Assembly (NCBI GenBank): GCA_011033025.1
Contig: WFMF01000148.1
Coordinates: forward strand, 62,001 to 126,000
Length of the DNA: 64,000 nucleotides
Direction: 5' to 3'
Source: Beroe forskalii
Lineage: Eukaryota; Ctenophora; Nuda; Beroida; Beroidae
Positions 10,677-23,496 of this stretch are shown one piece after another. The translations under genes were made by a program, and so were the position numbers. Under the pieces are notes generated by a model. It was not told where the DNA came from. It made no database searches and was given only the letters and a program-made list of their open reading frames with translations. Each line of letters begins with the position of its first letter. Position 1 is the stretch's first letter.

Positions 10677-12127
10677 CCCTTTTATACGCCCCCGTCTACA
10701 GTTTTATACAAGAGTTGAGGGAACCCCCGAGATTGTTATAGCGTTGCACGGTAATAATACAGTCCCAAATATATTGTTGACAAATATTGTGTTGATTTCA
10801 CCTGAATAACTGTGTGTGTTTGAGGTTTGTGAAGTGTTTTAGAAGTTTGAAAAGTGTGATAATATTTGCAGTTATGATAATATAGTAATTGCAGTTAATT
10901 GATAAGATAATGAACCGGGCTAATCTGTTACAGCTTTATGCTTGGCGGATTTGGAATGTGCCAAATAGCACTGTTCTTCAGGCCTTCTTCTAACTGTCAC
11001 TGAAATAAGACATGCCTCCAATACAGCAAAAATCCTTGGCTCTCATTCCACATCCGTCAAGTGTCAACCATACAGCCTCACTCCATTCTAAACAAGTTAA
11101 CAAGTATAGTGACTCCAATTCGTAACTCACAGTCTGTTCTATATTTGGCAGAATTTCTACGTCTTCCGGTTTATTGACATTACAACGAACATAGACAACG
11201 GCAGTTGACATCATTATAATAAAGGATTTATGAGGAGAAAAAAGGAACAAGCTCCTTTCTTGTCTGCTTTATACCACAGTTTGTGAAGTTTGGCCTGCAG
11301 TTTATGCATAGAAAAGAGGAAATATTTGATAGGTATTCCATGTCTCACCTAAGACCACTTGATCAATTCAACGAATGTGCGACCCCCGAGCGTTTGTAAA
11401 TAGTTTTGTATAAAATTATGGAATTGAGTTTATTGTAAATTATGCTTTGTGGTTTTATTTATAAAGAGTTATTTTAGCGTCAAAAACGTTATAAGATGTC
11501 GTTTTCTTGTCTTGACTATATTATGGTGAATTGAAGTTTGAAATTCCCAATTTTAGCTTTGTGGCTTTGATAAATTCTGTTTAAATCACGGTTTCCATGA
11601 TAATAGGCTAAATTTAACTTATTTTCAATCGAATAGGTACAAAATTGCATTCGGAGTCAAATTTACGGACCAAAATTGACTTTTTAAATCGGATTCGGAC
11701 ATTCACAAACACATAAGTTCACTGAAATGCATGCGGAATAAAATTACTCTTTAAAATCCATATGAAGAGTGAATTTTCGACGGAAGTTGCCAGTCTTTTC
11801 GCTATCTCTTCCGACTTGATGGCTATCCTGGGCGAAAGCACCAATGTGAGGCCATCGGAATGTGGAACGTTGCGCGCGCAGGGTGAATTTTGGCCCATAG
11901 ATTTTACTCCGCATGTAATTCAGTCAATATCTGATCGTAAGATGAAACGCTACCCTCGCGCGCGACGCAACATTCCTCATTTGGACGTCACCTTTGCGCC
12001 TTCAGTGATCAATCTCATGCCAATCCAGGAAATTAGAAGGGCAAGCAACCCAATCGGACAGGTTGCTGTTGACTGATAAGATCACTTACATGGAAACAAT
12101 GACACATTTCTCATAGTCATTGAATTC

Positions 12128-12200
12128 CCCCTAACCAGGGGCGTCGCTTGCCGCGCCGCGCACTCCGTGCGCGTAACCAGTGCAGGGCCCTGGTTAGGGC
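12128..12200. mobile_element. Short palindromic MITE-like element, copy 1
   Basis: The ends are CCCTAACCAGGG and CCCTGGTTAGGG, and the GC-rich interior holds GCGCACTCCGTGCGC. A nearly identical copy lies at 58122-58185. Two copies with conserved ends and interior in unrelated places indicate a mobile or dispersed fold-back family. Confidence 0.75.
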
Positions 12201-12842
12201 AATCATTTAATTTGAATACTCCTATTAAATTTGCCCCTCAAATGCCAACCTAACCCTCTCCCAGTAACCCAGTTATAGCAAAAGAAACAGTTCGTTTATT
12301 TGAAATCGTCGCACTGAATATAAAATGAGATATAATTAATTATCTGAAGAACCAAGTATATTATTGGGCCGATCGCAAAAAATGGGGGGTTGACGCTATG
12401 ATCGAGGCAAATCTTTGACGTCAAACCACACACTTTTTGCTGACGACTGGTAAACTATTAGAGTCTAAAATTAAGCACCAACTCAAAGTTCGGATCAATA
12501 AAGATTAAGAAGATTCATGACCCATATGCAACGTAGCTCAAGGCATGCGCGAAAGGGGAAATCAAAAATAATAATTAAGACTATTTATATACCACTCCAA
12601 AAACAGTTAAAAATACCTCGTTCAAATAATAACTCAATCCCAAAGAATTATTTCGCACATGTTAAGTGATTTAAAGGTCCAACAAGACGAATAGACGGAT
12701 TGAGTATGACATCATTATCAGGGTTTAGAATGATGAATTAATCAGTCACACCGCCTATTCTGTTGCTGTGCGCGTCTTATAAACTCCTAACGAAAGCACA
12801 CACAATTAATAATCACTGTGTCGCCCGACCCGTGTGAGGACA

Positions 12843-15800
12843 TCACTGGTCCTGAAGGAGGGGACTAAGGTCAGGGGTGACGAATCCCCCCGAGAGGTCG
12901 GCCGCCTCTATGTCTGTCTTCTTCTTGATGTCCACTTTAGTAAGAGGTGCTGATTCAGGGAGGGAGAGGGTCACTAGGAGGGCCAGGAAGGCGAGGAGAG
13001 AGCCGAAAAGGAAGGGACCACCCGGCACAGAACTCTGAGAGGATACATGGTTAGAATCTGAGGAGAGGATTAGAATCGATAAATCTGAGAATTATTCTTA
13101 ACCAGGAAGTATACCAGGATGAGGAAGGTACAGCTATAACTTACGGAAGTGTATCGAGCAGGTTCAGCTAGCTGAGCAGTGATGTTCAGAGCACTCTCAT
13201 CCACAACCCTCTCATCCAGTTCCACGTGGAAGAAGAAGAAGAGGAGACCGAACACAGCCGGACCGAACCCGTTACTCAGCCCTCGGATACCGGTGAGAAT
13301 GCCTTGCAGCAGACCTGAGAGGAAGGAAAATCAAAGTCTCGGCTTCGCCTCGACCATGCAAGTTGCGGTATACGGTCACCCCTTCAACTGCTTATTAATC
13401 ATCTCTTCTATACCCTTACCTTGCTGCTCGGCGTCTGCTTTCTGGCTGGCGTAAGCACTGATAGCAGGGTAAGTGATGGAGCTGGCAGAGGCTAACACTC
13501 CCGCAAACCACATCATCCTGAGAAGAGGGGATTAGTTCTGAGGGGATGAAACCACGTCATCCAGAGAGTGAGAAGGGGGATTCAAAATTGTAAAGGAAGG
13601 TTAGATCAACCTGGCATGTCAATACGGTTTGATCTAACAAAATGCTGCATACGAGACCAATCTCAAGAACGTACGAGTGTAGAAGGACCTACCACTTGCT
13701 GAGTCCGAGTCCGAACCATATGAGTTGCAGCACCTGGAAAGCGAGGCCTATGACCATGGTGGTCTTGTGGCCCACACAGGTGTGTAGACACGCTAAAACC
13801 AGGGTTTGGAAGGTGACGGACAGGACACCGATAACGGCGATAAACGTGGCAACCTCGTCAGCCGAGAAACCGATCACCTGGAGAGGGAAGGTATCATGCA
13901 GGAGGTGGGTGGAGGTACCATACAAGATTTTTTCCTGTTCCCAATCGCGTTTTTGTTTTACAAAAAGGCATTGAGAAAAGGTTAGCAGAGGTCGTGTTTT
14001 GTGGGGGATGTGTGCATACTACCTTTATGCGTACTGTTAAATCTGAAATAGGTGGTGGTGTGTCGTCGTGGTGGTGGTGGTGGTGGTGGTGGTTGGTACA
14101 TTTTCATGCATCCAACTGCTCCTTTATAATATCACTCGCGTCAGAGTAGCTTGGTGTAGTGGCATCCCTTGCATTTTGGGCTGCAGCTAGCTAACAGCGT
14201 TGTAGGTATTTGGGTTCAATGCTCTGTTCATTCTGATGTTGAAAGTAATTCTTTCTCAAAAATTTAAGTTCAATTCTTAAATCATAAAATCAAACTTTTA
14301 TCAATTTTCAGGGAATTAATCAAATAATTGATAGGATTTCAATCACTGAATCACATAGTCATTTGGCCTTCTTTATTAGTAGCGGGCAATTCGGGCAAAT
14401 TACAATGGGCAGTGTTATCAAATCAGTTATGAATGATCTAAAGAATTGACGAGAGGAAAGTAAGACATGAGAGTTTGTCTCGGTTCATGATTGATCATAT
14501 ATCAGATATCTGAATCTTTCATCTTGATCTTGGTCAGTAATCATATAATTGTGTATCTCAATCTTGAACATCAATCAAGGCGGGGTAAAATAATAGCGAA
14601 CATTGCAACGGTTTGATATCTGCAACGCAGCAAATAAGAAACGTAACGCGTAACGAAAATGGTGATCATAGTTATGAAACTCTGAACAGCGCGCAACCAA
14701 ACGAATCTTCAGAGTTCTACGAAATAGCGGGAACGCGCGCGCGAACATTTGGCACGCCGCACGTGGAACGAAATCGCCCACGTGATATTTCATCTGCGCG
14801 CGTTAATTCAAACTTGTACGTACAACGTAGGAGAGGGAAATATATAATGAGGAATATTTATAAAATTGATTCAATGATGCTAGTATTGCGATGTGACACT
14901 AATTTGATAGAAGAAGCGCGATTGTATCATGATTTGGAAGGTCACTTTTATGCTTTATCGTCAACACAACATGTCAGTAAATAAGTCGGACAACGGTCGT
15001 CGATCAAATGACGGCATGTTTTAATACCAGCCCCAGGGAACAGGAAATTAAGCGCCTACATACGGAAACAACAGATACAAGAAATGTGCAGGTAGGCGCA
15101 ATTCTTGTTAAAGTTACTGCTATCAAACTGCAATTGTCTTGATTTAAACTGCTAGATTGATGCTATCACCCTCTATCTGGAGATGCCAGTTTACCTGTCT
15201 GAGATAAAGGAACATGCAACTGTACTGGGCTGCCTCAGGGAGGTAGGATAGCAGGATTATCAGTCCTAACTGCAGAATGTGGTGATCCATCACTCCTGAT
15301 CTCAAACTCTGAGAGGAGTGGTAACATGGTTAATGATAATCATGCCCGGCTGCACTTACTTACACTACACTTGAGTACTTGATTTAATCAATTATGAGTT
15401 TGCTAACGATGAACATTGATTTGAAACAAACTAATAGAAGTTATTGATACTGAATGAAATAACCCCCTGGGAAATACCCCCCACCCCCTACTCACTGAGA
15501 AGGGGTCTGCTTGTTCCCACGTGATGGGAGCTCCCCAATTCTTAGGTCTTGTGGGGAGGGACTCCGGTACACAAGCGATTATAAACAACACGTCCAGTAG
15601 GGCGATAGCTGAAATGATCGGTGATTAGGCTCCAAATTATCCTTCCAACAGGGCGATAGCGCAAACAATCGGCTCCCTCAAAATCCCTCAAGATCGAGTT
15701 CGATAGTAGTTTGTCCAATCAGCGCTTAAGATTAGTTAGCTGTTAAGCGCTGATTGGGTAGCGTATTTCAACCGCTGATTTCTATAACTGGGCACTGGCA

Positions 15801-17606
15801 TTTCAGTCGTGGCTTACTGATAGTGTCACATGGAATCGTCTGAACTTGTTATAGTAGAAGACAATAGAATGGTAATGAGGAGTTTTGTACTTGAATTAAC
15901 GATTCTACGAAGTCGTTTGACCATCTGGTCATTACAGTGTATACACAGTGTACAGTGTGCAGTATACATACACTCACATAGTAATTACATGACCATATCA
16001 TTGATGAAGTCGTTAATCAAACTCTCTGATAGAAGTTAACAGGTGAGACTGGTGATATGAATATGACTAGTGAATGTGTAACCGTCTTAGTTCATTCAAT
16101 GTTAATTCACTTTAGCTTTAAGTCTCCCTAAGGGCGATTAAGTCAATAATTGGCATGAATTACTTGCACCTTATACACATCAAGACAGCATTGCGTGTGG
16201 ACAATGTATACTCAACATAGTCTTAGTGCTGTGTAATTTAACCTTGAATGTATTATACACAGAGAAAACTTGAGTGCACTTCCCAAAATTGGCGGGGTGA
16301 CTTCATCAACTCACCATTTTAACGTATGATAATGGCGTCATTTCAACCTGCCACGTGGTTGTGTTATTGTCACAAAGTGTTAAGTGCACTGTGTAGTGTA
16401 GTTTAGTGTATTGTTTTATAAACAGCGTGTATAATAAACAGAGTATAATAAACAGAGTGTAGGTGTAATAAACAATGTGTCTACAGGGTCTCTTGTCTTC
16501 TGTAAGGAGGTGAGGGGAATTATTTGCCGTGAACAATAGAGCAATAGGCAGTCTAGGCTCCTACATCTTGAGGATTTAGGAATCCCAATCTTGAGAGGGA
16601 TAATATTATTCAAATTTCCTCGCATGAATATCCGTATTATTCATCATCAGAGCGAGATTTCTAGTTGTGCCCAACTAAACAATCTCAATCTCGGCAGCAA
16701 AGCCTCTTGATTTCGCAATATTAAGTCAGTCATCTTGGGTAGTCAACTGTCAAGAGAGTACAACTTCTATCAATATTAATCTCAGTCTCATGATAACAAA
16801 GGACAGGCCATGCTTTATGGTTAGCAGAAGTCACCGGGTCCAGCTAATCTCAATAATAAGCTGTATCTTAATCTCAATCCATCTCAATTCATTACCTGTT
16901 AATAAGAATCTCAATAAAGCCTAATAGCTGTTGATAAGAGCACGACACTGACGTCCCCGTAAGTCTCTGCCACGTACGCGCCAAGTGCGGGCGACACGAT
17001 GAAACTAGCGAAAAACGTGGCTGTCACCTGCGAAGAAGTGGTTGGTGAAAAACTGCTACATTTTATATTAGTAGAAATAAATAGAAAGTAGAAACATTGC
17101 TATAATCCTTAAGAGGCGCAGATATTTCATTTGAATGCAGAGAGATGAGTTCGAATCACGGAAATTAGAAAATAGCCCTGTTTGACAAGCCCTGTTTGGC
17201 ACATTGCCACCACCTACCATGCCGTAAGCTGCCGTCCTGTCACTGTCATCTGTGATATCCGCCACGTAAGCGAACACTACAGAAAACGTTACTGAGAACA
17301 CCCCAGAGAGGGAAAACACTGCGAAATACCACCTGAAATGAGGAGAGAGGGAAATATTGGGCTGCAAGGGGGCTGGAAATTGAGACAGCGGAAAAACATC
17401 ATTAAATGGTCAGGAGTATCGCTTATTGTACCACTGATAAATCAGCAATGCTTCCAAAAGTGGTTCAGTTCCGCTTACCAGGGGCTGATTTTGAGAAGGG
17501 GTATGGGAAGGCAGGTACAAAAGACTGTGACTAGAAGCCAGGATTTCCTACCCCAAACGTCTGATAGAGCTCCGACAAGGGGCGCTGAGAGGAAGGATAG
17601 GATGCC
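12843..17606 (-). CDS. MFSD14: MFSD14/HIAT1-type major facilitator transporter (5' incomplete)
   Basis: Nine exons read on the minus strand: 17606-17479, 17332-17218, 17027-16928, 15608-15496, 15308-15195, 13877-13693, 13517-13420, 13314-13145, 13034-12843, totalling 404 residues. Landmarks shared with animal HIAT1/MFSD14: SAPLVGALSDVWGRKS (MFS signature loop 2-3), FSVVFAYVADITDDSDRTAA, VPESLP then NWGAPITWEQADPF, LSYLPEAAQYS, FIAVIGVLS, GPAVFGLLFFFFHVEL and GGPFLFGSLLAFLALL. The family sits in Golgi/endosomal membranes; substrates are uncertain. About 75-80 N-terminal residues (TM1-2) were not found and may lie in the gap at 22134-22233. One junction is irregular: exon 17027-16928 ends ACAG|CTATTA, with C where the donor G should be. 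Confidence 0.93.
13878..15194. other. MFSD14 intron 5, with GTG repeat and SINE-like head
   Basis: The intron contains a (GTG)n tract near 14,050-14,095, a tRNA-like motif pair near 14,148-14,223, and an open frame at 14613-14984 that is rich in GCGCGC, has no recognisable domain and lacks splice context. I see no exon in it. Confidence 0.5.
14148..14223 (+). mobile_element. Possible tRNA-derived SINE head
   Basis: TAGCTTGGTGTAGTGG resembles a Pol III A box, and GGGTTCAATGC about 60 bp later resembles a B box. The spacing is longer than in an intronless tRNA, and no cloverleaf is obvious. Weak evidence. Confidence 0.2.
15609..16927. other. MFSD14 intron 3
   Basis: Just upstream of the exon (minus-strand sense) a partial copy of the exon start, GGGCGATAGC on the plus strand, lies at 15651-15660; the real copy is at 15600-15609. 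The rest is AT-rich with a variant TGACGTCA-type repeat near 16,325 and an ATAATAAACAGAGTGT repeat near 16,430-16,475. I see no other exon. Confidence 0.5.
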
Positions 17607-18754
17607 CTGAGGGGAGGAAAAGGGGTTAGAATGGGGGGTTGGGGAGGGGTGAATGAGACTGGATAGGTCAGAAAGATTCTTATAAAAACCCTAAGGCTCT
17701 GTGAAAATACATCAACTTCATATTCTAACTCCCTTAGTCCCTTCATGCCTCATTTCCAAGCAGCACTTAAGATCTATTTCTAGATATAATTTCAATATTC
17801 ACTACACCCCCATGAGTGTATAGTTTCAGCGCATTAGCTAATGGACTTGTAACCAGTTGAGTGTATAGTAGAAGCTTCTAGAACAACGATTAGACTTGGT
17901 GCTACTTCCAAAGCTGGATTGCAAGTCTCTCGAATGGTGTTAAATCGCATGTTTGATATCAGGCGATTTAACATATTGATGGGCAATTGTAGTATGCAGA
18001 TTGCTGGAGTTTCAGGCTTATACATCTGAATCCTTTCTGTTAACACCATTGCACTGTTTAGACTAATGCACCGTGTTTTATGGAAAGTGGCGTACATTGT
18101 TGCTTCACATGATGACGTGAACCCAGGAATTTAGGTACGAATCACTGCGCGCGCGCACTACGCGCGCGTGTTTCGCGCGAACACCACTACAAGTAAACCG
18201 TTCGGATTCCGCGCCGCGCGCAGCTTTCGGAAAGTAGAAAGTGGTAAGTCGCCTGCACCTGTCACTGAACGATTAATGAAATTATTAATAGACTACAAAC
18301 CACAGTGTACACTAGTGATGGTACTCCACTCGATTTAGAGATGGAAACAATGCTTTATTACACGTGTCATTTACTGATTGTAGAAAACAGAAAGAGTTTT
18401 TGTGTACAAACAACCACATTGGACAGAGGTCAGTCAAACTGCGTGAGGGAACAAGAAGAAATCAGTGAGAAGATCTACTAGAAATTGTTACTAAAAGTCT
18501 TCAAGTTAACTGAGATTTCCAAGAGTCAGCAATTAACAGAGACAATACAACAGACAATGAATGCAGCCATTTGATTGGACAATGAATGCAGCCATTTGAT
18601 TGGACAATAGCAGACACAGAAATAGTGGACACAATATCTCTAACAGTACAAACTCATCGGACCCATTCCAACTGATGTAACAGAAATGAAATTATTCAAA
18701 TAGCTGGTGCAATGAAATTATCAATCATTGTGGAGGTAGCCCATATCCGCTGCT
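17607..18754. other. Non-coding DNA upstream of the first recovered MFSD14 exon
   Basis: The expected N-terminal exon (TM1, LEFFAWGL-like) was not found on either strand. The region holds CGCG-rich patches near 18,140-18,230 and a perfect 25-bp tandem pair (GACAATGAATGCAGCCATTT plus GATTG) near 18,555-18,605. Confidence 0.5.
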
Positions 18755-18935
18755 CAAAGTTGAGGATTTTCGGGGGATTTTCAACGTTAAGTCCATGTAA
18801 ATCAGCTGGAAATGGTTTGAACTGTCATCTTAACTCATAATTTGAGTAATCTTGATCATTTGGTGCGAAAACTGACCATAACCCAGTTTGCCAAAATTTG
18901 GCCAAAAATCGTAAAAAACACTGATGTATACCCTT
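18755..18935. repeat. Partial satellite unit interrupted by a LINE
   Basis: From GGGGATTTTCAACGTTAAGT to GATGTATACCCTTC it matches the second half of the ~324-bp satellite unit at 21409-22133. The match stops abruptly at 18,935, where LINE-like coding sequence begins. Confidence 0.8.
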
Positions 18936-20550
18936 CTCGTATACTGCTAGACCCCCTGCACAAGTTCTTTAGTTTTTTTCTCAATCATGGAATTTTTCCT
19001 AGCATACTAAAGAAGGGAACCGTCACTCCAGTATTTAAAAAAGGTGACTCAAGATTCCTTGATAACTACAGACCAGTCTCTACATTGCCATTATTTGGGA
19101 AAATTTTAGAGAAACTCATATATAACCGTCTATACAGCTTTTTCTCAGCCAACAACACTATTTATGAGAATCAATACGGATTTAGGAAAAATCATTCTAC
19201 TAGCCATGCAGTGAATTACTCGGTAAAAGCAGATTCTCGAACAAATTGAAAAGAAACGTCATGTTATTGGTATATTTATAGACTTAAGCAAAGCCTTTGA
19301 TACAATATCACATGACAAACTTATTCAAAAACTCGATTTTTATGGTATCAGGGGCACCAGCTTGGAACTAATTAGAAGTTATCTTTCTGGTAGGGTCCAG
19401 ACCACAAAATTCCAAACAGAAATTTCTGAAGAATGTAATGTAGAGTTTGGAGTGCCTCAAGGTTCTGTCTTGGGCCCACTGTTATTCTTAATTTATGTAA
19501 ACGACATTGTAAACTCTTCAGGAGATGGTAAATTCGTGTTGTATGCTGATGATACAAATATTTTTGTCTCTGGTATATCTGAAGCTGAAGTTTACGAAAA
19601 AGCACAAGCAATTCTTGACAGAGTATACGATTATATGTTTGCAAATCAACTTCATATTAATGTAGATAAGAGCTGCTTTATGTATTTCAGACCCGAGCAT
19701 TCTAATGAACAGAGACTTGCTTGTGCTCGAACAAATATTACCTTTGATATGCTACTCAGTTTGTACTTGTGTGGTAAAAAACTTAAAAGAGTTTCAGAAG
19801 TCAAGTTCTTAGGAATTATAATTGATGAAAAACTGAAATGGGAATCCCATATCCAATATTTATCGAAAAGTTAACCCTTAGTATTGTTATGATTAAAAGA
19901 ATCAAGAAGTTTATTCCTGTAGATCATTACATGAAGCTTTATAATTCACTTTTTCTACCACACCTAACATATTGTATTTCAGTATGGGGTGGGTGCCTGA
20001 CTACAGACTCTCTAAAACTTTGCACTTCAAAAAAGATGTGTCAGATTACTTTTTGGGAAAGAATTGACATTCGATCATGCAGAATACTATCTAACTTGTG
20101 CAAGGGCCCGAACCTTCACTGAACACAATGCCCCTAAAAACTATATTCTAGAACATACTAAACCAATTTTTAATAACAATGGTTTTTTAAGTTTGAAAAA
20201 TCTTTATAAATACTTCTGCTTTTTAGAAATTTTCAAGATACTTAAATTCAACTCTCCAATAGCAGTGAACGAACTTTTTGCTTTAAGTAAGCATTCAAGT
20301 AACATGTTACTACTCCTACCAAAAAGCCTCGCTTAAAATATCCAAACAAAGCTTTGTGTTCAGTGCTAGTAAACTATGGAATGAATTAGTGTCTCAAGTT
20401 TTGAAAAGCCAATTACTCATACAAGTGGGATTGTGATTCCAGGATCAGCAAAAAATTCGGATTTATCCGCATCAACCACAGTAATTAAAGCCAGAATCAA
20501 AGCAATTCTGTTGAAATCTCAAAGTAATGGCAATGCAATAATGTGGTAAT
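18936..20550 (+). mobile_element. Decayed non-LTR retrotransposon (jockey/CR1-like RT)
   Basis: Reverse transcriptase motifs appear in order across three frames: FKKGDSRFLDNYRPVSTLP, FRKNHSTSHAV, then after a frame change near 19,220 GIFIDLSKAFDTISHDKL, YLSGRVQTTKF, GVPQGSVLGPLLFLIYVND, and the catalytic FVLYADDTNIF. A second frame change occurs near 19,850, followed by LPHLTYCISVWGGC and a C-terminal tail to about 20,550. No endonuclease domain is found, so the copy is 5' truncated and inactive. Clade assignment is approximate. Confidence 0.9.
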
Positions 20551-21408
20551 AAATAGGATGCTGCGTGTCCACCATGGACATTAATTCAATCTCTTTAATC
20601 TGATCACATGTGCAGTTTGCACTAACTAACACTGGAATTGTCATATTCTCGAGTTCCCTTACGCCTTAACTATGGGCATGTATTCGAAATCAGAATCTGA
20701 ATCTCGGTATGTCTTTGTGGGTGTGTCGTTTGTAAATGACACATCCACATCGGCTCTCTCTTGATCAATTTTATGGATAATACTTCATTGTAAAGAAACC
20801 AAGAGAAATTGCAAACGAAAGGTGATACCAGGTCTCCTAGTAAATAGGCATAAGGTAAAGGGTATTTATTTATTTATTCGTGTTAGTTATTTAATTTATT
20901 TCTTTTTTAGATATTATCCATACTTTAGGGAAAGCACCGGATTTAGAACACAGTACCTACCATTTAATAAACCTTTCATAATAAAGTAATATAACAGGAA
21001 ACTGGGCCAATGTGGAAAAATTGAAAATCAATAAATAAATCTTAGTGAGTGAACATTAAATTAAATATAAAATTTTCCACCATAGCGTACTGTGGTTGGT
21101 CACTTGGTTAGATGACCATAGTTTGGATTTGGTATGGTCATTGTCCAAGTTAACGACAGGAATGTCCTTTTGGCCCAAATACAGGCTTTGATTTTGTGAT
21201 GGTTGGCCAGCTGTCTGTACTAAATGAATACTCTCGACACGAATCGAACATATTGGCCCAGCATTTAATGAAACATGCCAAGGGTATGTTATCAATCTCA
21301 TCATTCCGGTGCAGTAGACAATATATAGATATTTTATACTATATATGTTGATTGTAGAGTTGCCAAGAAAATAAAAATTTAGTTTTATTGAAAAAATTTA
21401 GTTTTATT
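20551..21408. other. AT-rich DNA between LINE and satellite
   Basis: It is probably the LINE 3' UTR followed by unique AT-rich sequence. The minus-strand frame at 21056-21304 shows no domain. No gene is recognised. Confidence 0.5.
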
Positions 21409-22133
21409 TTATTGAAAAACGGTCAAAATCGACCAAAAATTTGACTTCCACGAAATGACGAAATATCGATCAAGGATGGATTGGGTTATCAAATCAAACA
21501 TGTGTGCAAATTTTCGGCCCATTTGGACACAATTCTAAGGCACCAGTACGAAATAAAGCTGTATTTTTCATTTTGGGGGATTTTCAACGTTAAATCCATG
21601 TTAATCAGCTGGAAATGGTTTGAACTGTCATTCTAACTCATAATTTGAGTAATCTTGATCATTTGGTGCGAAAACTGACCATAACCCAGTTTGCCAAAAT
21701 TTGGCCAAAAATCGAAAAAACACTGATGTATACCCTTCAAAAACGGTCAAAATCGACCAAAAATTTGACTTCCACGAAGTGACGAAATATCGATCAAAGA
21801 TGGATTGGGTTATCAAATCAAACATGTGTGCAAATTTTCCGCCCATTTGGACACAATTCTAAGGCACCAGTACGAAATAAAGCTGTATTTTTCATTTTGG
21901 GGGATTTTCAACGTTAAATCCATGTAAATCAGCTGGAAATGGTTTGAACTGTCGTCTTAACTCATCATTCGAGTAATCATGATCATTTGGTGCGAAAACT
22001 TAGCCATAACCCTTTTTGTCAAAATTTGGCCAAAATCGTAAAAATACTGATGGTTACCCTTCAAAACGGTCAAAATCGACCAAAAATTTGATTCCACTTG
22101 AAGTGACGAAATATCGATCAAGGATGGATTGGG
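21409..22133. repeat. ~324-bp tandem satellite running into the gap
   Basis: GGTCAAAATCGACCAAAAAT occurs at 21421, 21745 and 22069, giving a constant 324-bp period, and the intervening sequence repeats nearly exactly. The third unit runs into the N run. A further half unit lies at 18755-18935. The array was probably collapsed or broken in assembly. Confidence 0.95.
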
Positions 22134-22233
22134 NNNNNNNNNNNNNNNNNNNNNNNNNNNNNNNNNNNNNNNNNNNNNNNNNNNNNNNNNNNNNNNNNNN
22201 NNNNNNNNNNNNNNNNNNNNNNNNNNNNNNNNN
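22134..22233. other. Assembly gap of exactly 100 N
   Basis: One hundred consecutive N, a conventional size for a gap of unknown length. It interrupts the satellite. ORFs drawn across it are meaningless. The missing 5' exons of MFSD14 (-) and of the D8C gene (+) both point towards it. Confidence 1.
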
Positions 22234-22505
22234 CAGGTTTCTGAAATATCTCAATGTTGTTTCACACTCATTCACTGGTTTCTGCAATATTTTAATGTCA
22301 TTTCACAGTCATTCGACAGGTTTCTTCAATGTTGTGCTTTGGCAATAGAGAAAATAGCTGTTAAATGCAGCTCCTTGGCTATGAATTTCGTTAGCTATAA
22401 AAGTATCAAGTCGGTCAACTATAAAGTCTGCTACCTATAAATTCCTGTCAGCTATAAAGTCTGTCAGCTATAAAGTCTGTCATCTGTAAAATCCGCCGCC
22501 CTCAG

Positions 22506-23496
22506 ATTCACTGGACAGAGCAGGTCACCTTGGTCCAACACCATCATCAGTCCTGGAGATAACGAACCCCCTCCCAAATGGGTAAAGGTCGATACGGGTC
22601 TCCGGAGAATGCCAACTTACGTGCCCGAGCTCAGCTCCTGTGGATCTTATTACCCAGGTATGATCTTATGAATTATGATATTGTCCAGTGTGAAACTACG
22701 GAGATTGTCCAAAACTCCATATTCCCAATTAACTGTATAGGACGAAAATGTTCATATTTCCTAGGACAGCGTCAAGCGAAGTTCGGCTAGTTGAATTCTT
22801 CGTCACCCTAACTTTCCGTCACCCTATAATTCCTCGTCAACCTAATTATTCGTTGCCCTAATTTTTTGTCAGCCTTATTCTTTCTCACCCTTATATAATA
22901 TCGTCACCCTAATATCTTTTTTCTCATCCGATTGTCCCCAGGTTGGTTCGACGGAGAGCACCCAACAGAAGTAGGACAGACCACCCGTGGCAAGTACTGC
23001 TTCCGAGACAGTGCTGCTAACACTTGCAGTCACTCTAGGGAAGCTCAGGTACTAATTAATTAATTAATTATTGTCTAATGAACTAATTAATTAATTACTT
23101 TTTATTCAATTTAATTAATCAATAAATTACTGCGATTCGTATGTTGATTTTACAATCGAGACAGTGCTGCTAACACCTGCAGTTACTCTAGGGAAGCTCA
23201 GGTACTAATTAATTATAAATTAATTAATTAATTCATCTATTCATTAATTAATTAATTAATTAATTACTGCGATTACTTTCTTAGAGAACAACTAAATTAA
23301 TCAGTTAATTTTTATTCCCGGGGGACTGCAACATTAATCAAGTAATCAAAATGATATGTTGAATGATATATCTTAGCCACTATAATCATAAGAATATAAC
23401 CCAAATAGGCGTATAATTTTTCTTTTCCCAGGTTAAGAAATGCCCGGGTGGTGACTTTGTGTACAACATTCCGCCGACACAGAATGGAAATTACGG
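22506..23496 (+). CDS. D8C module 1 (exons 1-3, 5' incomplete)
   Basis: Reads RSPWSNT, PPPKWVKVDTGLRRMPTYV, SSCGSYYPGWFDGEHPTEVG, KYCFRDSAANTCSHS and VKKCPGGDFVYNI. This is a D8C core starting at the tryptophan after the first cysteines. Exon 1 opens in phase 1, so at least one upstream exon is missing. The donor of exon 3 (GG|GTTTGT) is mediocre but gives the right phase for the next exon, 3.7 kb away. Confidence 0.85.

Larger units (their letters stand above)
10613..12842. other. Intergenic region between Hes and MFSD14
   Basis: It contains the Hes 3' UTR start, AT-rich DNA, an open frame at 11762-12076 without recognisable features, a 70-bp palindromic element at 12128-12200, and a variant of the dispersed TGACGTCA repeat near 12,717. 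The genes converge here (Hes +, MFSD14 -). AATAAA on the minus strand at 12295-12300 could serve MFSD14. Confidence 0.6.

Noticed and set aside
11762-12076. 104-codon plus-strand ORF
   Set aside because: No recognisable features; compositionally like other CGCG-rich non-coding patches.
14613-14984. 123-codon ORF in MFSD14 intron 5
   Set aside because: No domain similarity that I recognise, and it lies within a gene that splices across it. Possibly a repeat fragment.
17140-17165. tRNA B-box-like GTTCGAATC
   Set aside because: No A box or cloverleaf nearby.
22016-22440. ORFs containing runs of X
   Set aside because: They cross the 100-N gap.
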